Origin: Deltaproteobacteria bacterium
GTDB lineage: Bacteria > Desulfobacterota > GWC2-55-46
DNA: 64,000 nt
Direction of reading: 5' to 3'
NCBI GenBank assembly: GCA_016177845.1
Contig: JACOUO010000011.1
Location: forward strand, 378,326-442,325
Shown: one piece after another, positions 46,436-55,147 of the stretch
Layout of the letters: the number at the start of each line of letters is the position of its first letter
Numbering within the stretch: the first letter of the stretch is position 1
Position numbers and translations under genes: made by a program
Notes under the pieces: generated by a model
Database searches by the model: none
What the model was told of the DNA's origin: nothing
Seen by the model: the letters and a program-made list of their open reading frames with translations, nothing else

Positions 46436-46768
46436 TTAGCTCAAGTTCTTTTTCTTGTTCCAGAGTTTCCGCAATCCGACCTTTATGATCTCTTTTCTGA
46501 TCTTCTTCCTGAACTCTGCCTCATCAACCTTGAACTTAAAAGCCTTTTTTCGGTTTATAAAGACGGTCGGGACGTCTTCCTGAAATCTTCTGAGGAGGTC
46601 TTCACTGTCATCAATGTTGACCTCCTTGAATTCAAAGGGAATTTCCAGATTTACTCGGCTTATTATATCTTTGGCGTCTCTGCACAGAGAGCACTTCGCA
46701 TCTGCAGAGAAGTACTTGCAAGGGATACAATCCTTTTTAGTGTAAATTTCAACAACAGGCTTAATCAT
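46436..46768 (-). CDS. glutaredoxin/thioredoxin-fold small protein with two CxxC motifs
   Basis: The 110-residue protein begins with a beta strand (VVEIYTKKDC) and has the downstream features of the glutaredoxin-like family (FEFKEVNIDDSEDLLRRF, then VPTVFINRKKAFKF). It has two CxxC motifs, C14-x2-C17 and C26-x2-C29, separated by eight residues, where the family normally has only one CxxC. It follows ccdA by 42 bp, in keeping with a thiol-redox role beside the cytochrome c maturation genes. It has no signal peptide. Confidence 0.8.
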   Translation of the reverse strand: MIKPVVEIYTKKDCIPCKYFSADAKCSLCRDAKDIISRVNLEIPFEFKEVNIDDSEDLLRRFQEDVPTVFINRKKAFKFKVDEAEFRKKIRKEIIKVGLRKLWNKKKNLS

Positions 46769-46810
46769 AACGCATAGGGTCCGGCTAACGATAGAGGTTC
46801 AGCTTCAGCT

Positions 46811-47542
46811 TTAGCTAATGCTGGGCATCAAACTGTTCAGATACCCTGCTATAATACCAAGAGAATTGGTAAATATCAATACCCCAGTTGCTACAAGGAA
46901 AACTCCGGTGACAATTGAGACCACCCTCATGTGCCTCTTAAGCTTATTGAAGTGCTTGAGGAATGTATTGATACCAAGGGATGTAAGAAGAAACGGTATG
47001 GCAAGGCCTACCGAATAAGCGACAAAAAGCATCATGCCTGACCAGGGTGTATCAGATGTGGCGGCAACGGCGAAAATGGCTGACAGTATCGGGCCGATGC
47101 AAGGGGTCCAGCCCGCGGCAAAACCTATTCCGACAAGAAAAGAGCCGAGAAGCCCTGAGGGCTTTTCCCTGAAGAAGTGCAGCCTCTTATCCCTCTGAAG
47201 GATCTTGAAGTTAATGATACCGATTATATGGATGCCGAGAAGTATAATGGCAAGGCCGCCTATTTTACGGATAATATCCTGGTACTCCATGAAAAGCGAG
47301 CCGAAGAGCTGCGCCGATGAGCCCAAAATCACGACAAAAACAGTCGAAAAGCCGAGAATGAACATCAATGAGTTGAACAGGATTACCTTTTTGAGCTTAT
47401 CATTGTCCTCGCCGGTAAGCTCCTCAAACGATATCCCCGTGACAAACGAGATATATGAAGGGACGAGCGGCAGTACGCAGGGAGATATGAAAGAGAGTAT
47501 GCCTCCAAGAAATGCTATTGGTATTGATACTTCATTTGTCAT
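46811..47542 (-). CDS. ccdA: cytochrome c biogenesis protein CcdA
   Basis: CcdA passes reducing power from cytoplasmic thioredoxin to periplasmic thiol proteins. The protein has about six membrane segments, with the two redox cysteines in FISPCVLPLVP and GWTPCIGPI. The ATG at 47542 gives 243 residues and overlaps the end of the TlpA-like gene by 11 nt. A TTG three codons earlier is possible. Partners in the same operon are the two thioredoxin-fold proteins just upstream. Confidence 0.94.
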   Translation of the reverse strand: MTNEVSIPIAFLGGILSFISPCVLPLVPSYISFVTGISFEELTGEDNDKLKKVILFNSLMFILGFSTVFVVILGSSAQLFGSLFMEYQDIIRKIGGLAIILLGIHIIGIINFKILQRDKRLHFFREKPSGLLGSFLVGIGFAAGWTPCIGPILSAIFAVAATSDTPWSGMMLFVAYSVGLAIPFLLTSLGINTFLKHFNKLKRHMRVVSIVTGVFLVATGVLIFTNSLGIIAGYLNSLMPSIS

Positions 47543-48059
47543 AAGCAAGCAACTCCTCTAAAAATTTAATGGCACTATTACTGTTCCAGTCCCTTGCGCC
47601 TATCGCTTTTCCTATCAGATGCCCTTGCCTGTCGATAAGGTATGTGGTCGGAAGGAAGCGCGCGTTATAAAGCTTACTGATGCTGCCCGACTCATCAGGC
47701 AGAACGGGAAAGGTGTATCCGTTTCCGTTCACGAATTCAGCCGCGGAACCTTGCGGCTCAAGGCTGTTCACCGCCATGATGACGAGCCCCTTTTCACTTA
47801 GTTTCCTGTAGGCTGACTCCATCGAAGGCATCTCTTCCCTGCATGGCACACACCATGTTGCCCAGAAGTTAAGCATTACCGCCTTGCCCTTCAGGCCGCT
47901 TAGCGATATTTCCCTGCCCCTTATATCCTTGAGCGTGAAATCAGATGCGTCACGCTCTTTAATCCTCTCGATATTCAAATCAGCCCATAGGTCCCCTGCA
48001 AACAGGGTTACCGGAGTAAAAAGCAACATAAACAAAACAAGGCTGATTACAGCATTCAT
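47532..48059 (-). CDS. TlpA/ResA-family thioredoxin, exported (copy 2)
   Basis: The 175-residue protein has an N-terminal membrane or signal segment (about 5-22), a thioredoxin fold and the active site FWATWCVPCREEMPSM near residue 72. It is probably a periplasmic thiol reductase that accepts electrons from CcdA. It starts 1 bp after the stop of a second, related thioredoxin (48061-48657), and its end overlaps ccdA. Confidence 0.92.
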   Translation of the reverse strand: MNAVISLVLFMLLFTPVTLFAGDLWADLNIERIKERDASDFTLKDIRGREISLSGLKGKAVMLNFWATWCVPCREEMPSMESAYRKLSEKGLVIMAVNSLEPQGSAAEFVNGNGYTFPVLPDESGSISKLYNARFLPTTYLIDRQGHLIGKAIGARDWNSNSAIKFLEELLAYDK

Positions 48060-48060
48060 T

Positions 48061-48657
48061 TTATTTCTTGTCAGTCTTATATGCGTCCTTTGGTTTCGGG
48101 CCGTTCCTTAAAAGATCGACAATTACCGCTATGGACGATTCTTCTGACCAATCCCTCGGCCCCCATACCTTCTCGGCTATGATGCCGTTCTGGTCGATTA
48201 TGAATGTTTCGGGAACGCCGGTTGTCTTGTATATCTCTTTATTTTTGCCTTTCTGGTCATGAAGAACCGTAAAGGTAAGGCCGTACTTTTTCACATAATT
48301 CCTTACTACCTCGGGGCCGTCCTTATCAACGCTTACGGCTACTATCTCAAATTGCTGGCCTTCAAAGGCTTTGTAGAGAGCCTGCATCGAGGGCATCTCC
48401 TCTTCGCACGGTTTGCACCATGTTGCCCAGAAGTTAAGGAATATTACCTTTCCCTTGTAATCGCTCAACTTAACCGGCTTGCCGTTAAGGTCCGGCAAGG
48501 TGAAGTCGATCATCTCGGAGCCTGCGCCTACCGGCTCGAATTTCTTCTTCCCTCCGAGCACTATCGCTGTAACGACCCCGATGAGAACGAGTATTATTAT
48601 AATGATTGCTACCTTGGGCAGACCTTTTTCATTTTCAGTGTTTTTAATATCGCTCAT
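48061..48657 (-). CDS. TlpA/ResA-family thioredoxin, membrane-anchored (copy 1)
   Basis: The 198-residue protein has an N-terminal anchor (about 16-35, VAIIIIILVLIGVVTAIVL) and a thioredoxin domain with FWATWCKPCEEEMPSM near residue 78. ResA-like proteins reduce apocytochrome c haem-binding cysteines before haem ligation by ResB/CcsB, whose genes lie just upstream beyond a terminator. Tandem copies with CVPC and CKPC active sites suggest division of labour. Confidence 0.92.
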   Translation of the reverse strand: MSDIKNTENEKGLPKVAIIIIILVLIGVVTAIVLGGKKKFEPVGAGSEMIDFTLPDLNGKPVKLSDYKGKVIFLNFWATWCKPCEEEMPSMQALYKAFEGQQFEIVAVSVDKDGPEVVRNYVKKYGLTFTVLHDQKGKNKEIYKTTGVPETFIIDQNGIIAEKVWGPRDWSEESSIAVIVDLLRNGPKPKDAYKTDKK

Positions 48658-48712
48658 GGCTATTCTAAGGGTTCTTTCATTAAAGGATTATTAGAAGATG
48701 AACTTACCTTTT

Positions 48713-48742
48713 ATAAAAAAACCGGCCAGTTGGACTGGCCGG
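48713..48742 (-). terminator. Terminator after ccsB
   Basis: On the minus strand a 9 bp perfect stem (48734-48742 with 48722-48730) around a 3-base loop is followed by seven T residues. It lies 16 bp past the ccsB stop and separates the resB-ccsB transcript from the resA-like gene. Confidence 0.92.
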
Positions 48743-48758
48743 CAGATTTTAAACAAAA

Positions 48759-49643
48759 TTAAGCGTATGCGTGGAGACCGGGGAGGATAAAGCTTACGCC
48801 CCAGTAGAGGAATATGACCGCAAGGAAGCCCGCAATCGAGAGATACGCGGCCCTTCTGCCTCTCCAGCCCCTTGTGACCCTGGCGTGAAGGTAAGCGGCA
48901 TAGATGAACCATGTGATAAGCGACCATGTTTCCTTAGGGTCCCAGCTCCAGTATGAGCCCCATGCGTAATTTGCCCATACCGCGCCTGACACAATGCCTA
49001 CCGAAAGGAACGGGAAGCCCCAGGCAATTGCCCTGTAGCTCAGTTCATCGATTATATCGGCTCCCGGAAGGGCATTCATGAAGCCCGAGCCTGACCTAAG
49101 CTCTGACCTTTCCTTGATTATAAAAAGGATGCTCAGGCCGAAAGCAATGGCAAAACCCGCATAACCCACGAATGTGGTGAACACATGGAAGTCCAGCCAG
49201 CCGATTGCGTAGTTCTGAAGGCCCATCGGCGAGAGCATGTCCATCATCCAGTGCCATTTGTTCTGAAGTGCGGGGTTAAGCGGCTCTACACTCTTAAACC
49301 TGTAAGGAAGGAGTGAAGCTGAGAGCATCGCAAGGAACTCAAGGATCATTACGATAGCGCCTATTGCCTTGAACTTATGCTTGAATTCCATCAGCAGGTA
49401 GCCTGCGTTCGTAGCCCAGATAAAGAGCACCATTGACTCATAAAGGTTTGAGAAGGGCGCATGGCCCGATTCCCCTGCCCTTGTCACAAGCACCATTGTT
49501 GTGGACATAAGAGCCACAAAGGCCATTGCCGTGGCGGTTTGGCCGAGCCACTTCTTTTTAAAGATCCAGAACCCTGTATACAGCAAAGCCGTAATCAGGT
49601 AAAACGCAAATGAAAATGTGAAGAAAACCAATGACAAAATCAT
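48759..49643 (-). CDS. ccsB: System II cytochrome c synthesis protein CcsB (ResC)
   Basis: With ResB this protein exports haem and ligates it to apocytochromes c. The 294-residue protein has about eight membrane segments and the tryptophan-rich WWD-type loop WGSYWSWDPKETWSLITW near residue 235, plus conserved haem-ligand histidines in the membrane part. It ends before a strong terminator and follows resB by 22 bp. The symbol ccsA is used by some annotations. Confidence 0.94.
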   Translation of the reverse strand: MILSLVFFTFSFAFYLITALLYTGFWIFKKKWLGQTATAMAFVALMSTTMVLVTRAGESGHAPFSNLYESMVLFIWATNAGYLLMEFKHKFKAIGAIVMILEFLAMLSASLLPYRFKSVEPLNPALQNKWHWMMDMLSPMGLQNYAIGWLDFHVFTTFVGYAGFAIAFGLSILFIIKERSELRSGSGFMNALPGADIIDELSYRAIAWGFPFLSVGIVSGAVWANYAWGSYWSWDPKETWSLITWFIYAAYLHARVTRGWRGRRAAYLSIAGFLAVIFLYWGVSFILPGLHAYA

Positions 49644-49665
49644 TTAATTGCCCCCTTAATCCCTC

Positions 49666-51075
49666 TTAATCTGCCTTTATGGATTCAATTATCTCTTTTA
49701 ACTCTTTCTCAAAAACAAGGGTGTTTTTATTAATCATGCCGCCTATCTTGAGCTCTGTTGACCTGCCTGTGTCCCTTATGTGCATCCACAGCCTCCTGTG
49801 ATACACGAAGAAGGCGAGTATGAAGCCTATGCCCATTACAATCGTACCGGCCCACACCACATTCGTGCCGGGGTCCTTGTTGATGGAAAGCCCGGAGTAC
49901 ATTGTCGGACGGTAATTTGTAAGGACAAGGTCTTCATCAGCCCCGGGTATCGCCGGGAAGATGCCCGGATAATTCATGAACAGCCAGGGTGTGGCGACTA
50001 TCTTATCGCCATCATAGACCTCAAGCCTGACAGCCGGATTGTTCGCTTCTGCCGATTTTGAGAATACCTGATTGGTCTTCTCGTCGTAGGCAAAGTCCGC
50101 GGCATAGCCGACAAGCTTTACCGAATACCTGCTGTTAGGAAGCTGCTGTACCGTATCCCATTTTACTGGAACAGGCGTCTCAACCCCGTCGCTGCCCTTT
50201 CTCTTGATTGCTATGTATGCCTCTTCTACCCTGTTCCATGCCTGGCCGTAGCTGCTCTGGTAGAAGCGGATGCCCTTGTAGTAAAGGGGCTCGTTTACCC
50301 AAATCTGTTTTGAAAGGACCTCTTTGCCGCCCTCGATAACTGTAAGGACGCTGTTATACTGCCTTATCTGGCCTGAATCGTAATAGTCTATCCAGAACTT
50401 ATCGAGCCTGAGCTTGAACTCGGCATCAGGCACTTCCATTGTGCCGTTTACAAATACGGCCCTGAAATCTTTATATCCGGCAAAGCTGCCGATTATCGCG
50501 CCGAGCAGGATTAAAAGCAGGCTTATATGCACCACATCTGAACCGAGGCGGCCCATGCGGCCTTTCCACGCGTAGAAGTGGTAATCCCCTTTTGTGCCTG
50601 ACTCAACGATGCCGTATTTCTTTTTCTTCAGCGCATTGAGAAGTTTTTCCTTTACTGCGTCGGAATTGCCGTTAAGCGTAATCGTCTGGTGGTTTGAGAA
50701 CCTCTCTATGAGCTTTGCGTCAAATCTTTCCGGCTTATGGTTAAGCAGGGATTTCCACTTGGGCGGAAACCTCTCAAATGTGCAGACTATGATATTGAGA
50801 GCGAGCATTCCGAGGAGCGCGAGGAACCAGTAGGAATGGTACATGTCATTGAGGCGGAAAAACAGTATTGCCTTCGCCCACTTCTCGCCGTACTTGGTAA
50901 GGTATTCCTCTATCGGAAGGTTCTGCTCGACTACGGTACCGATAATAGAGACCACGGCAAGCGTAATGAGCACCGCAAGCGTAAGCTTTAAGGAGTTAAA
51001 AAGATACCAGAGCTTATTTTTATACCAGGGCTTTCTTTCGTCAGCGGCCCTTGCCACTTCTTTAATTTCCGGCAT
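49666..51075 (-). CDS. resB: System II cytochrome c synthesis protein ResB (Ccs1)
   Basis: The 469-residue protein has three N-terminal membrane segments (about 25-50, 80-100 and 175-200), a large periplasmic domain and one C-terminal helix (about 400-425, WAGTIVMGIGFILAFFVYHRR). It carries the ResB pattern LKLTLAVLITLAVVSIIGTVV and FYQSSYGQAW. It partners CcsB in haem handling. It follows the TPR lipoprotein by 11 bp. Confidence 0.93.
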   Translation of the reverse strand: MPEIKEVARAADERKPWYKNKLWYLFNSLKLTLAVLITLAVVSIIGTVVEQNLPIEEYLTKYGEKWAKAILFFRLNDMYHSYWFLALLGMLALNIIVCTFERFPPKWKSLLNHKPERFDAKLIERFSNHQTITLNGNSDAVKEKLLNALKKKKYGIVESGTKGDYHFYAWKGRMGRLGSDVVHISLLLILLGAIIGSFAGYKDFRAVFVNGTMEVPDAEFKLRLDKFWIDYYDSGQIRQYNSVLTVIEGGKEVLSKQIWVNEPLYYKGIRFYQSSYGQAWNRVEEAYIAIKRKGSDGVETPVPVKWDTVQQLPNSRYSVKLVGYAADFAYDEKTNQVFSKSAEANNPAVRLEVYDGDKIVATPWLFMNYPGIFPAIPGADEDLVLTNYRPTMYSGLSINKDPGTNVVWAGTIVMGIGFILAFFVYHRRLWMHIRDTGRSTELKIGGMINKNTLVFEKELKEIIESIKAD

Positions 51076-51086
51076 GTGTATTCCCT

Positions 51087-51650
51087 TTATTTTTTATTTA
51101 GCTGGGCCAGATACTCAGCGGCAGCCTTACCGACCTGGCTCTCAGGATTCAAAGCGCGGGCCTTTTCCCACGCCGCTTTTGCACCTTCGAGGTCGGCCAT
51201 GCCGTAAGCGGTTATAAAGCCTTTGGTAAGCCAGATACGCTGGTTATACGGGTTTTTCTTGATGCCTTGTTCTATGTACTTGAGCCCCTCGGGAGACCTG
51301 CCGAGATAATGGAGCGCAAGCCCGAGCTCATTGTAGATATCCGATTCGTTCGGAGTTATCTCTATTGCCTTTTTATAATTCTCAACAGCCTCGTTGTACT
51401 GCCTGCTTTCAAGATAGGCGTCTCCGAGCGCCCAGTAGACACTGGCGTCATTCGGCTTTTCCTTGAGGCGAGCTTTAAGGTCGTTAATAAGAGTTGCGTT
51501 GTTCGGGCCGCCCTGCATGGCGGTTGGAGCGCCGCCTTGGTTTGCATTAGGCTCAGTTGCCTGCTTGTCAGACTTGGAACACCCTCCAAGACTGAGCGCC
51601 GCAAGACAGCTTAATGTAATTACTCCGATTGCCAGTTTTTTAATCTGCAA
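51087..51650 (-). CDS. TPR lipoprotein
   Basis: The 187-residue protein has a signal peptide ending in a lipobox (SLGGC, modified cysteine at residue 24), a low-complexity Asn/Gly linker and about three tetratricopeptide repeats (DASVYWALGDAYLESRQ, SDIYNELGLALHYLG and so on). It is placed directly ahead of resB-ccsB, where TPR proteins (CcmH/NrfG-like) often chaperone apocytochromes. That role is inferred from position. Confidence 0.85.
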   Translation of the reverse strand: MQIKKLAIGVITLSCLAALSLGGCSKSDKQATEPNANQGGAPTAMQGGPNNATLINDLKARLKEKPNDASVYWALGDAYLESRQYNEAVENYKKAIEITPNESDIYNELGLALHYLGRSPEGLKYIEQGIKKNPYNQRIWLTKGFITAYGMADLEGAKAAWEKARALNPESQVGKAAAEYLAQLNKK

Positions 51651-51665
51651 TGGTCATCCCCCTCT

Positions 51666-52091
51666 TTAGTGATGCAAGCTTGAAAATTCCTTATCAACTT
51701 TTTCCCTGATCGTCTTTATGTCAGCGCCCTGCTTATGCAGGTCATAAGCCATCAGCGCTTCGTTTATGCATATGTCACAATGGACCGCGTGTTCATCAAC
51801 ATAACAGCTTAAAAGGCTCTTGTGGCCGAGGTGCTTTTCGCAGTCGCAATAACAATAGAGGCTGTCGAGCACCTCCGGTATCTCCTGGGCGGCCTGATAT
51901 GCCATCGCAGTCTCACCGGTATAGTTCATTGGAGACAATGTCGCCCGTGTTTCTCCACCCCTTACGGGGCCTTTTACATCGGTCTTCGACTGGCATGATG
52001 TAAGGGCTATAACAGCCAGGAATGAAAAAAGGACAGGAGCCAACAGGAATTTTTTTAAGGTCAGTTTATTTATACTAAAACGGCTATGCAT
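51666..52091 (-). CDS. PCYCGC-type lipoprotein
   Basis: The protein has a signal peptide ending in a lipobox (VIALTSC), then a cysteine-rich region YCYCDCEKHLGHKSLL and CDICINEA, which matches the PCYCGC motif family. These proteins often accompany cytochrome c or metal-handling genes. I chose the ATG at 52091 (141 residues) because a promoter lies immediately upstream; the frame extends to a TTG at 52148. It opens the PCYCGC-TPR-resB-ccsB series. Confidence 0.82.
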   Translation of the reverse strand: MHSRFSINKLTLKKFLLAPVLFSFLAVIALTSCQSKTDVKGPVRGGETRATLSPMNYTGETAMAYQAAQEIPEVLDSLYCYCDCEKHLGHKSLLSCYVDEHAVHCDICINEALMAYDLHKQGADIKTIREKVDKEFSSLHH

Positions 52092-52097
52092 TTGAAT

Positions 52098-52126
52098 GTT
52101 ATAACCTTTTTTCTGACCGTTTTCAA
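52098..52126 (-). promoter_or_regulatory. Promoter directly upstream of the PCYCGC lipoprotein
   Basis: The minus strand has a -35 TTGAAA (52121-52126), a 17 bp spacer and a -10 TATAAC (52098-52103), a five-of-six match. Only six bases lie between the -10 and the ATG at 52091, so the transcript would start at or next to the start codon. Confidence 0.6.
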
Positions 52127-52309
52127 GCAAGTTTATAATAACAAACAAGTATTAAAAAAATATTAACTCAAGATTAGTATTCGCTGTTAATCCACTCATA
52201 ACAGGAGGATATATCAGTAATATATCGCACTAAATCCAAGGTACTTGAGGGTTAAATGCAGGTTTTAAGGTTTTCTCCGATGCAGTGAAGGAAAGGCTCA
52301 GGAGGAAAT

Positions 52310-52336
52310 AAAAAAAGCCGGGGGAATCACCCCGGC
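52310..52336 (-). terminator. Terminator after the rnf operon
   Basis: On the minus strand a GC stem of seven to eight pairs (52330-52336 with 52317-52324) is followed by seven T residues. It lies about 29 bp past the rnfB stop. Confidence 0.92.
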
Positions 52337-52364
52337 CCTGTATTAATTATTTTAAAAAACTCAG

Positions 52365-53213
52365 CTACCCTGCCCTCTTTGAAGACGCCTTGAAACTTGC
52401 CTTTGTGTTCTGCCCTTCTATCCCGTAAGCTATACACTTTGTAGGACATCTCTTTGTAGATTCGTCGTTCTGAGGGGCAACGGCGTAGTTTACCGTTGCA
52501 AGGTTGTCCTTTACTGCGATTCCGCCCGGCACAGAGCAGTCTTTTACGCACAGCGAGCAGGCAATACAGGATACGCTGCATACTTTCTTGGCCTGAGCGC
52601 CCTTATCTTTGCTCTTGCAATAGACAAAAAGCTTGTGGTCTTCGGGGTGCATCTCGATTATATCTCTCGGGCATGCCTTTGCGCACGCGCCGCACCCTAC
52701 GCATTTATCATAAAATACAACAGGCAAACCATTGTCATTCATAGACATTGCGTCAAATTTGCAGGCTTCTACACACTCGCCGTAGCCAAGGCAGCCGTAT
52801 GTGCAGCCCTTGTCCCCGCCGGTGAGGTTTGACGCAGTGCATGAGAGCTCGCCTTTGTAAGTAGCCCTTCTCTCAGCCTCTGCGTGACCGCCTTTACACA
52901 GGACAACCGCAATGGTTCTTTTAACCGAGCCCGCCTCTACTCCAAGTACGCCGGCAAGCTTATTTGCCGTATCGCTTCCGCCCGCAACACAGGCTGTCGG
53001 AGGCGCATCACCCTTCATAAGGGCTTCTGCAAGCATCCTGCAACCGGGATAACCGCAACCGCCGCAGTTCGTATTCGGAAGAGCGCCCATTATGGCCTCT
53101 ATGCGGGGGTCTTCCTCTATCGTGAACTTTTTATCCGCATAGGCGAGAAACAGAGCAAGCGCTGCTCCAAGGCCTCCCATGCTTACTGCTGATATGATTA
53201 ATGATCCGCTCAT
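52365..53213 (-). CDS. rnfB: Rnf complex subunit B
   Basis: RnfB is the soluble-domain iron-sulfur subunit that takes electrons from ferredoxin. The 282-residue protein has one N-terminal membrane helix (about 4-26), a CGGCGYPGCRMLAE cluster motif (about 50-60), and ferredoxin-like motifs: CLGYGECVEACKFDAM, CVGCGACAKACPRDI and CIACSLCVKDCSVPGG. It is the last gene of rnfCDGEAB. The number of clusters appears to be at least three. Confidence 0.96.
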   Translation of the reverse strand: MSGSLIISAVSMGGLGAALALFLAYADKKFTIEEDPRIEAIMGALPNTNCGGCGYPGCRMLAEALMKGDAPPTACVAGGSDTANKLAGVLGVEAGSVKRTIAVVLCKGGHAEAERRATYKGELSCTASNLTGGDKGCTYGCLGYGECVEACKFDAMSMNDNGLPVVFYDKCVGCGACAKACPRDIIEMHPEDHKLFVYCKSKDKGAQAKKVCSVSCIACSLCVKDCSVPGGIAVKDNLATVNYAVAPQNDESTKRCPTKCIAYGIEGQNTKASFKASSKRAG

Positions 53214-53259
53214 AATTTTATATTCTAAGGTTTAAGTGTTTAACTGCGTTAAGTTAATT

Positions 53260-53838
53260 CTATCCCCTGATAAGACCTGCAAAACCCATGAACGCAAGAG
53301 CCATCATGCCCGCTACGATCAATGTAATGGATATACCCTGAAAATGCTTCGGGATGTCTGCAAACTCAAGCTCTTCCCTGATGCCTGACATCATGAGCAT
53401 CGCAAGAGTGAAACCCACGCCTGTGGCAAAACCGAATACTATTGCCTCTAAGTAATTATACTCCCTCATGACCATAAAAAGTGCGAGTCCCAGGACAGCG
53501 CAGTTCGTGGTGATAAGGGGCAGATAGATACCAAGGGCCCTGTAGAGCGCCGGGCTTGATTTACGGATATACATCTCAACGAACTGGACAAGCGCCGCGA
53601 TGATGATGATAAACGCGACATATTCAAGGAACGGTATGTTGTATCTTACAAGCAGATAGTTATAAATAGGCCATGTTGCCGCTGCCGTAAGCGTCATGAC
53701 AAAGGTTGTGGCAAGGCCCATGTTAAGGGCGTTCTCTGTTTTGTTCGACACGCCTAAAAACGGGCATATACCGAGGAAGTAAGTCAGGACGAAGTTGTTT
53801 ATCAGCGAAGCCGATATGAAAATCATTATTAACTTCAA
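53260..53838 (-). CDS. rnfA: Rnf complex subunit A
   Basis: RnfA is a 192-residue membrane subunit with six helices. It opens with IFISASLINNFVLTYFLGICPFLGVSN, containing the conserved cysteine thought to ligate an intramembrane iron-sulfur centre with RnfE. The start is TTG 53838, well spaced from an AGGAG site; an ATG four codons later lacks a suitable site. It lies 11 bp after rnfE. Confidence 0.96.
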   Translation of the reverse strand: MKLIMIFISASLINNFVLTYFLGICPFLGVSNKTENALNMGLATTFVMTLTAAATWPIYNYLLVRYNIPFLEYVAFIIIIAALVQFVEMYIRKSSPALYRALGIYLPLITTNCAVLGLALFMVMREYNYLEAIVFGFATGVGFTLAMLMMSGIREELEFADIPKHFQGISITLIVAGMMALAFMGFAGLIRG

Positions 53839-53849
53839 GGCTCAATCTC

Positions 53850-54476
53850 CTAAAGTGTCTCAGTCCCCGGGGTCTTCCTGGAGGATATGTAATTAACCAG
53901 GGCTACGAGGCCGCCATATACAAGAAATGCTCCGGCGGGAAGGATCATTACGATCCAAGGCTCAAACCATTCGCCAAGCAGTTTAATATTCAATACGCTT
54001 CCAAACCCGAGTAGTTCCCTTATAAAGCCCATTGTTGCAAGGCTCAGCGTGAACCCGATACCGATGCCAAGTGCGTCCATGATAGAAGGGACAACCGGAT
54101 TTTTCTGGGCAAAAGCTTCAGCCCTTCCAAGGATGATACAGTTAACGATAATAAGAGGCACATAAGGCCCGAGTGATTTTGATATCGGGGGGAACTTTGC
54201 GGCAAGGAACATATCGGCAACCGTAACCAGAAGCGCGATAATAACGACATAGGCCGCTATCCTGACCTGTGAAGCAATATACTTTCTCAAAGCAGATATA
54301 ATTATATTGGCGCCGAGAAGAACAAATAAGGTGGCAAGACCCATCGCTATGCCGTTTATTACCGAGTTGGTAACGGCAAGAGTAGGGCATGTGCCAAGAA
54401 CAAGCCTGAAAGGAGGAATATCCTGCCACAGGCCTTTTTTAAACTCGTAAAACAGTGATGTATTATTTTCCGCCAT
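53850..54476 (-). CDS. rnfE: Rnf complex subunit E
   Basis: The 208-residue membrane subunit is the inverted-topology partner of RnfA. The conserved LVLGTCPTLAVTNSVINGIAMG segment near residue 26 carries the intramembrane cysteine, and about six helices follow. Its start overlaps the end of rnfG by 14 nt. Confidence 0.96.
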   Translation of the reverse strand: MAENNTSLFYEFKKGLWQDIPPFRLVLGTCPTLAVTNSVINGIAMGLATLFVLLGANIIISALRKYIASQVRIAAYVVIIALLVTVADMFLAAKFPPISKSLGPYVPLIIVNCIILGRAEAFAQKNPVVPSIMDALGIGIGFTLSLATMGFIRELLGFGSVLNIKLLGEWFEPWIVMILPAGAFLVYGGLVALVNYISSRKTPGTETL

Positions 54477-55110
54477 TGCCAGTCTCCTTTGAAGCAGGGG
54501 CTGCGGCAGGCTGAACTGTACCGCTCTGTGCTTTTGTAATTTCTTCCAGAGGGAAGTTAGTCAGGACTTTCTCAACTGCTCTGTTGATATTGACTACAAC
54601 AGCATTTGAAGAGATTGTAGCGCCTGTTATAGCCTGAATCTGGTTGGGCTTCTCAGGCTTCCTGAACTTTATGTATTCAACCTTGGGCTTTACATCCACA
54701 CCCTTGAACTGGTCTTTGAACTGGGGTTCCCTGATCCTGTCTCCAAGGCCCGGCGTCTCAACCTGATCAAGTATTTCAATGCCTTTGAGGTTTAAGTAAT
54801 CCATTTCAAGGCCGACCATTACGCCGACATTACCCTGGAATCCGCCTCCGTCAGCCTTAAACGCCACACCGATAGGCTTCTGATTTGCATCAATACCGAG
54901 ATAAACAGTAAAGTCCTCGGCCCCTATTTTCTTTTCGATTTTCCTGTAATCCTTTGCCTCTGGGAGCACCTTGAATATGGACTCCTTAAGCTCCTTCTGC
55001 TTATTGGCCTGAATAAGCGGGTCTGCCACGCTGAAGACCCCGGACAGGACTACTCCGGCAAAGGCCCCGATGACCGTAAGGTTCAAAAACATTTTAGTTA
55101 GATTATTCAA
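54463..55110 (-). CDS. rnfG: Rnf complex subunit G, flavoprotein
   Basis: The 215-residue subunit has one N-terminal membrane helix and a periplasmic flavin domain. The covalent FMN site ITGATISSNAVV has the modified threonine at about residue 165. The FMN transferase ApbE was not found in this window, so it must be encoded elsewhere if this site is used. A low-complexity Pro/Ala tail follows. Confidence 0.96.
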   Translation of the reverse strand: MNNLTKMFLNLTVIGAFAGVVLSGVFSVADPLIQANKQKELKESIFKVLPEAKDYRKIEKKIGAEDFTVYLGIDANQKPIGVAFKADGGGFQGNVGVMVGLEMDYLNLKGIEILDQVETPGLGDRIREPQFKDQFKGVDVKPKVEYIKFRKPEKPNQIQAITGATISSNAVVVNINRAVEKVLTNFPLEEITKAQSGTVQPAAAPASKETGNGGK

Positions 55111-55147
55111 AACTCAAAAACCTCCAAAATCCCTAAGGCATGCCGCC

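Noticed and set aside
46409-46777. 122-codon plus-strand frame opposite the glutaredoxin-like gene
   Set aside because: The minus-strand frame has a thioredoxin-fold pattern with CxxC motifs and fits the neighbouring operon; the plus-strand frame shows nothing recognisable.
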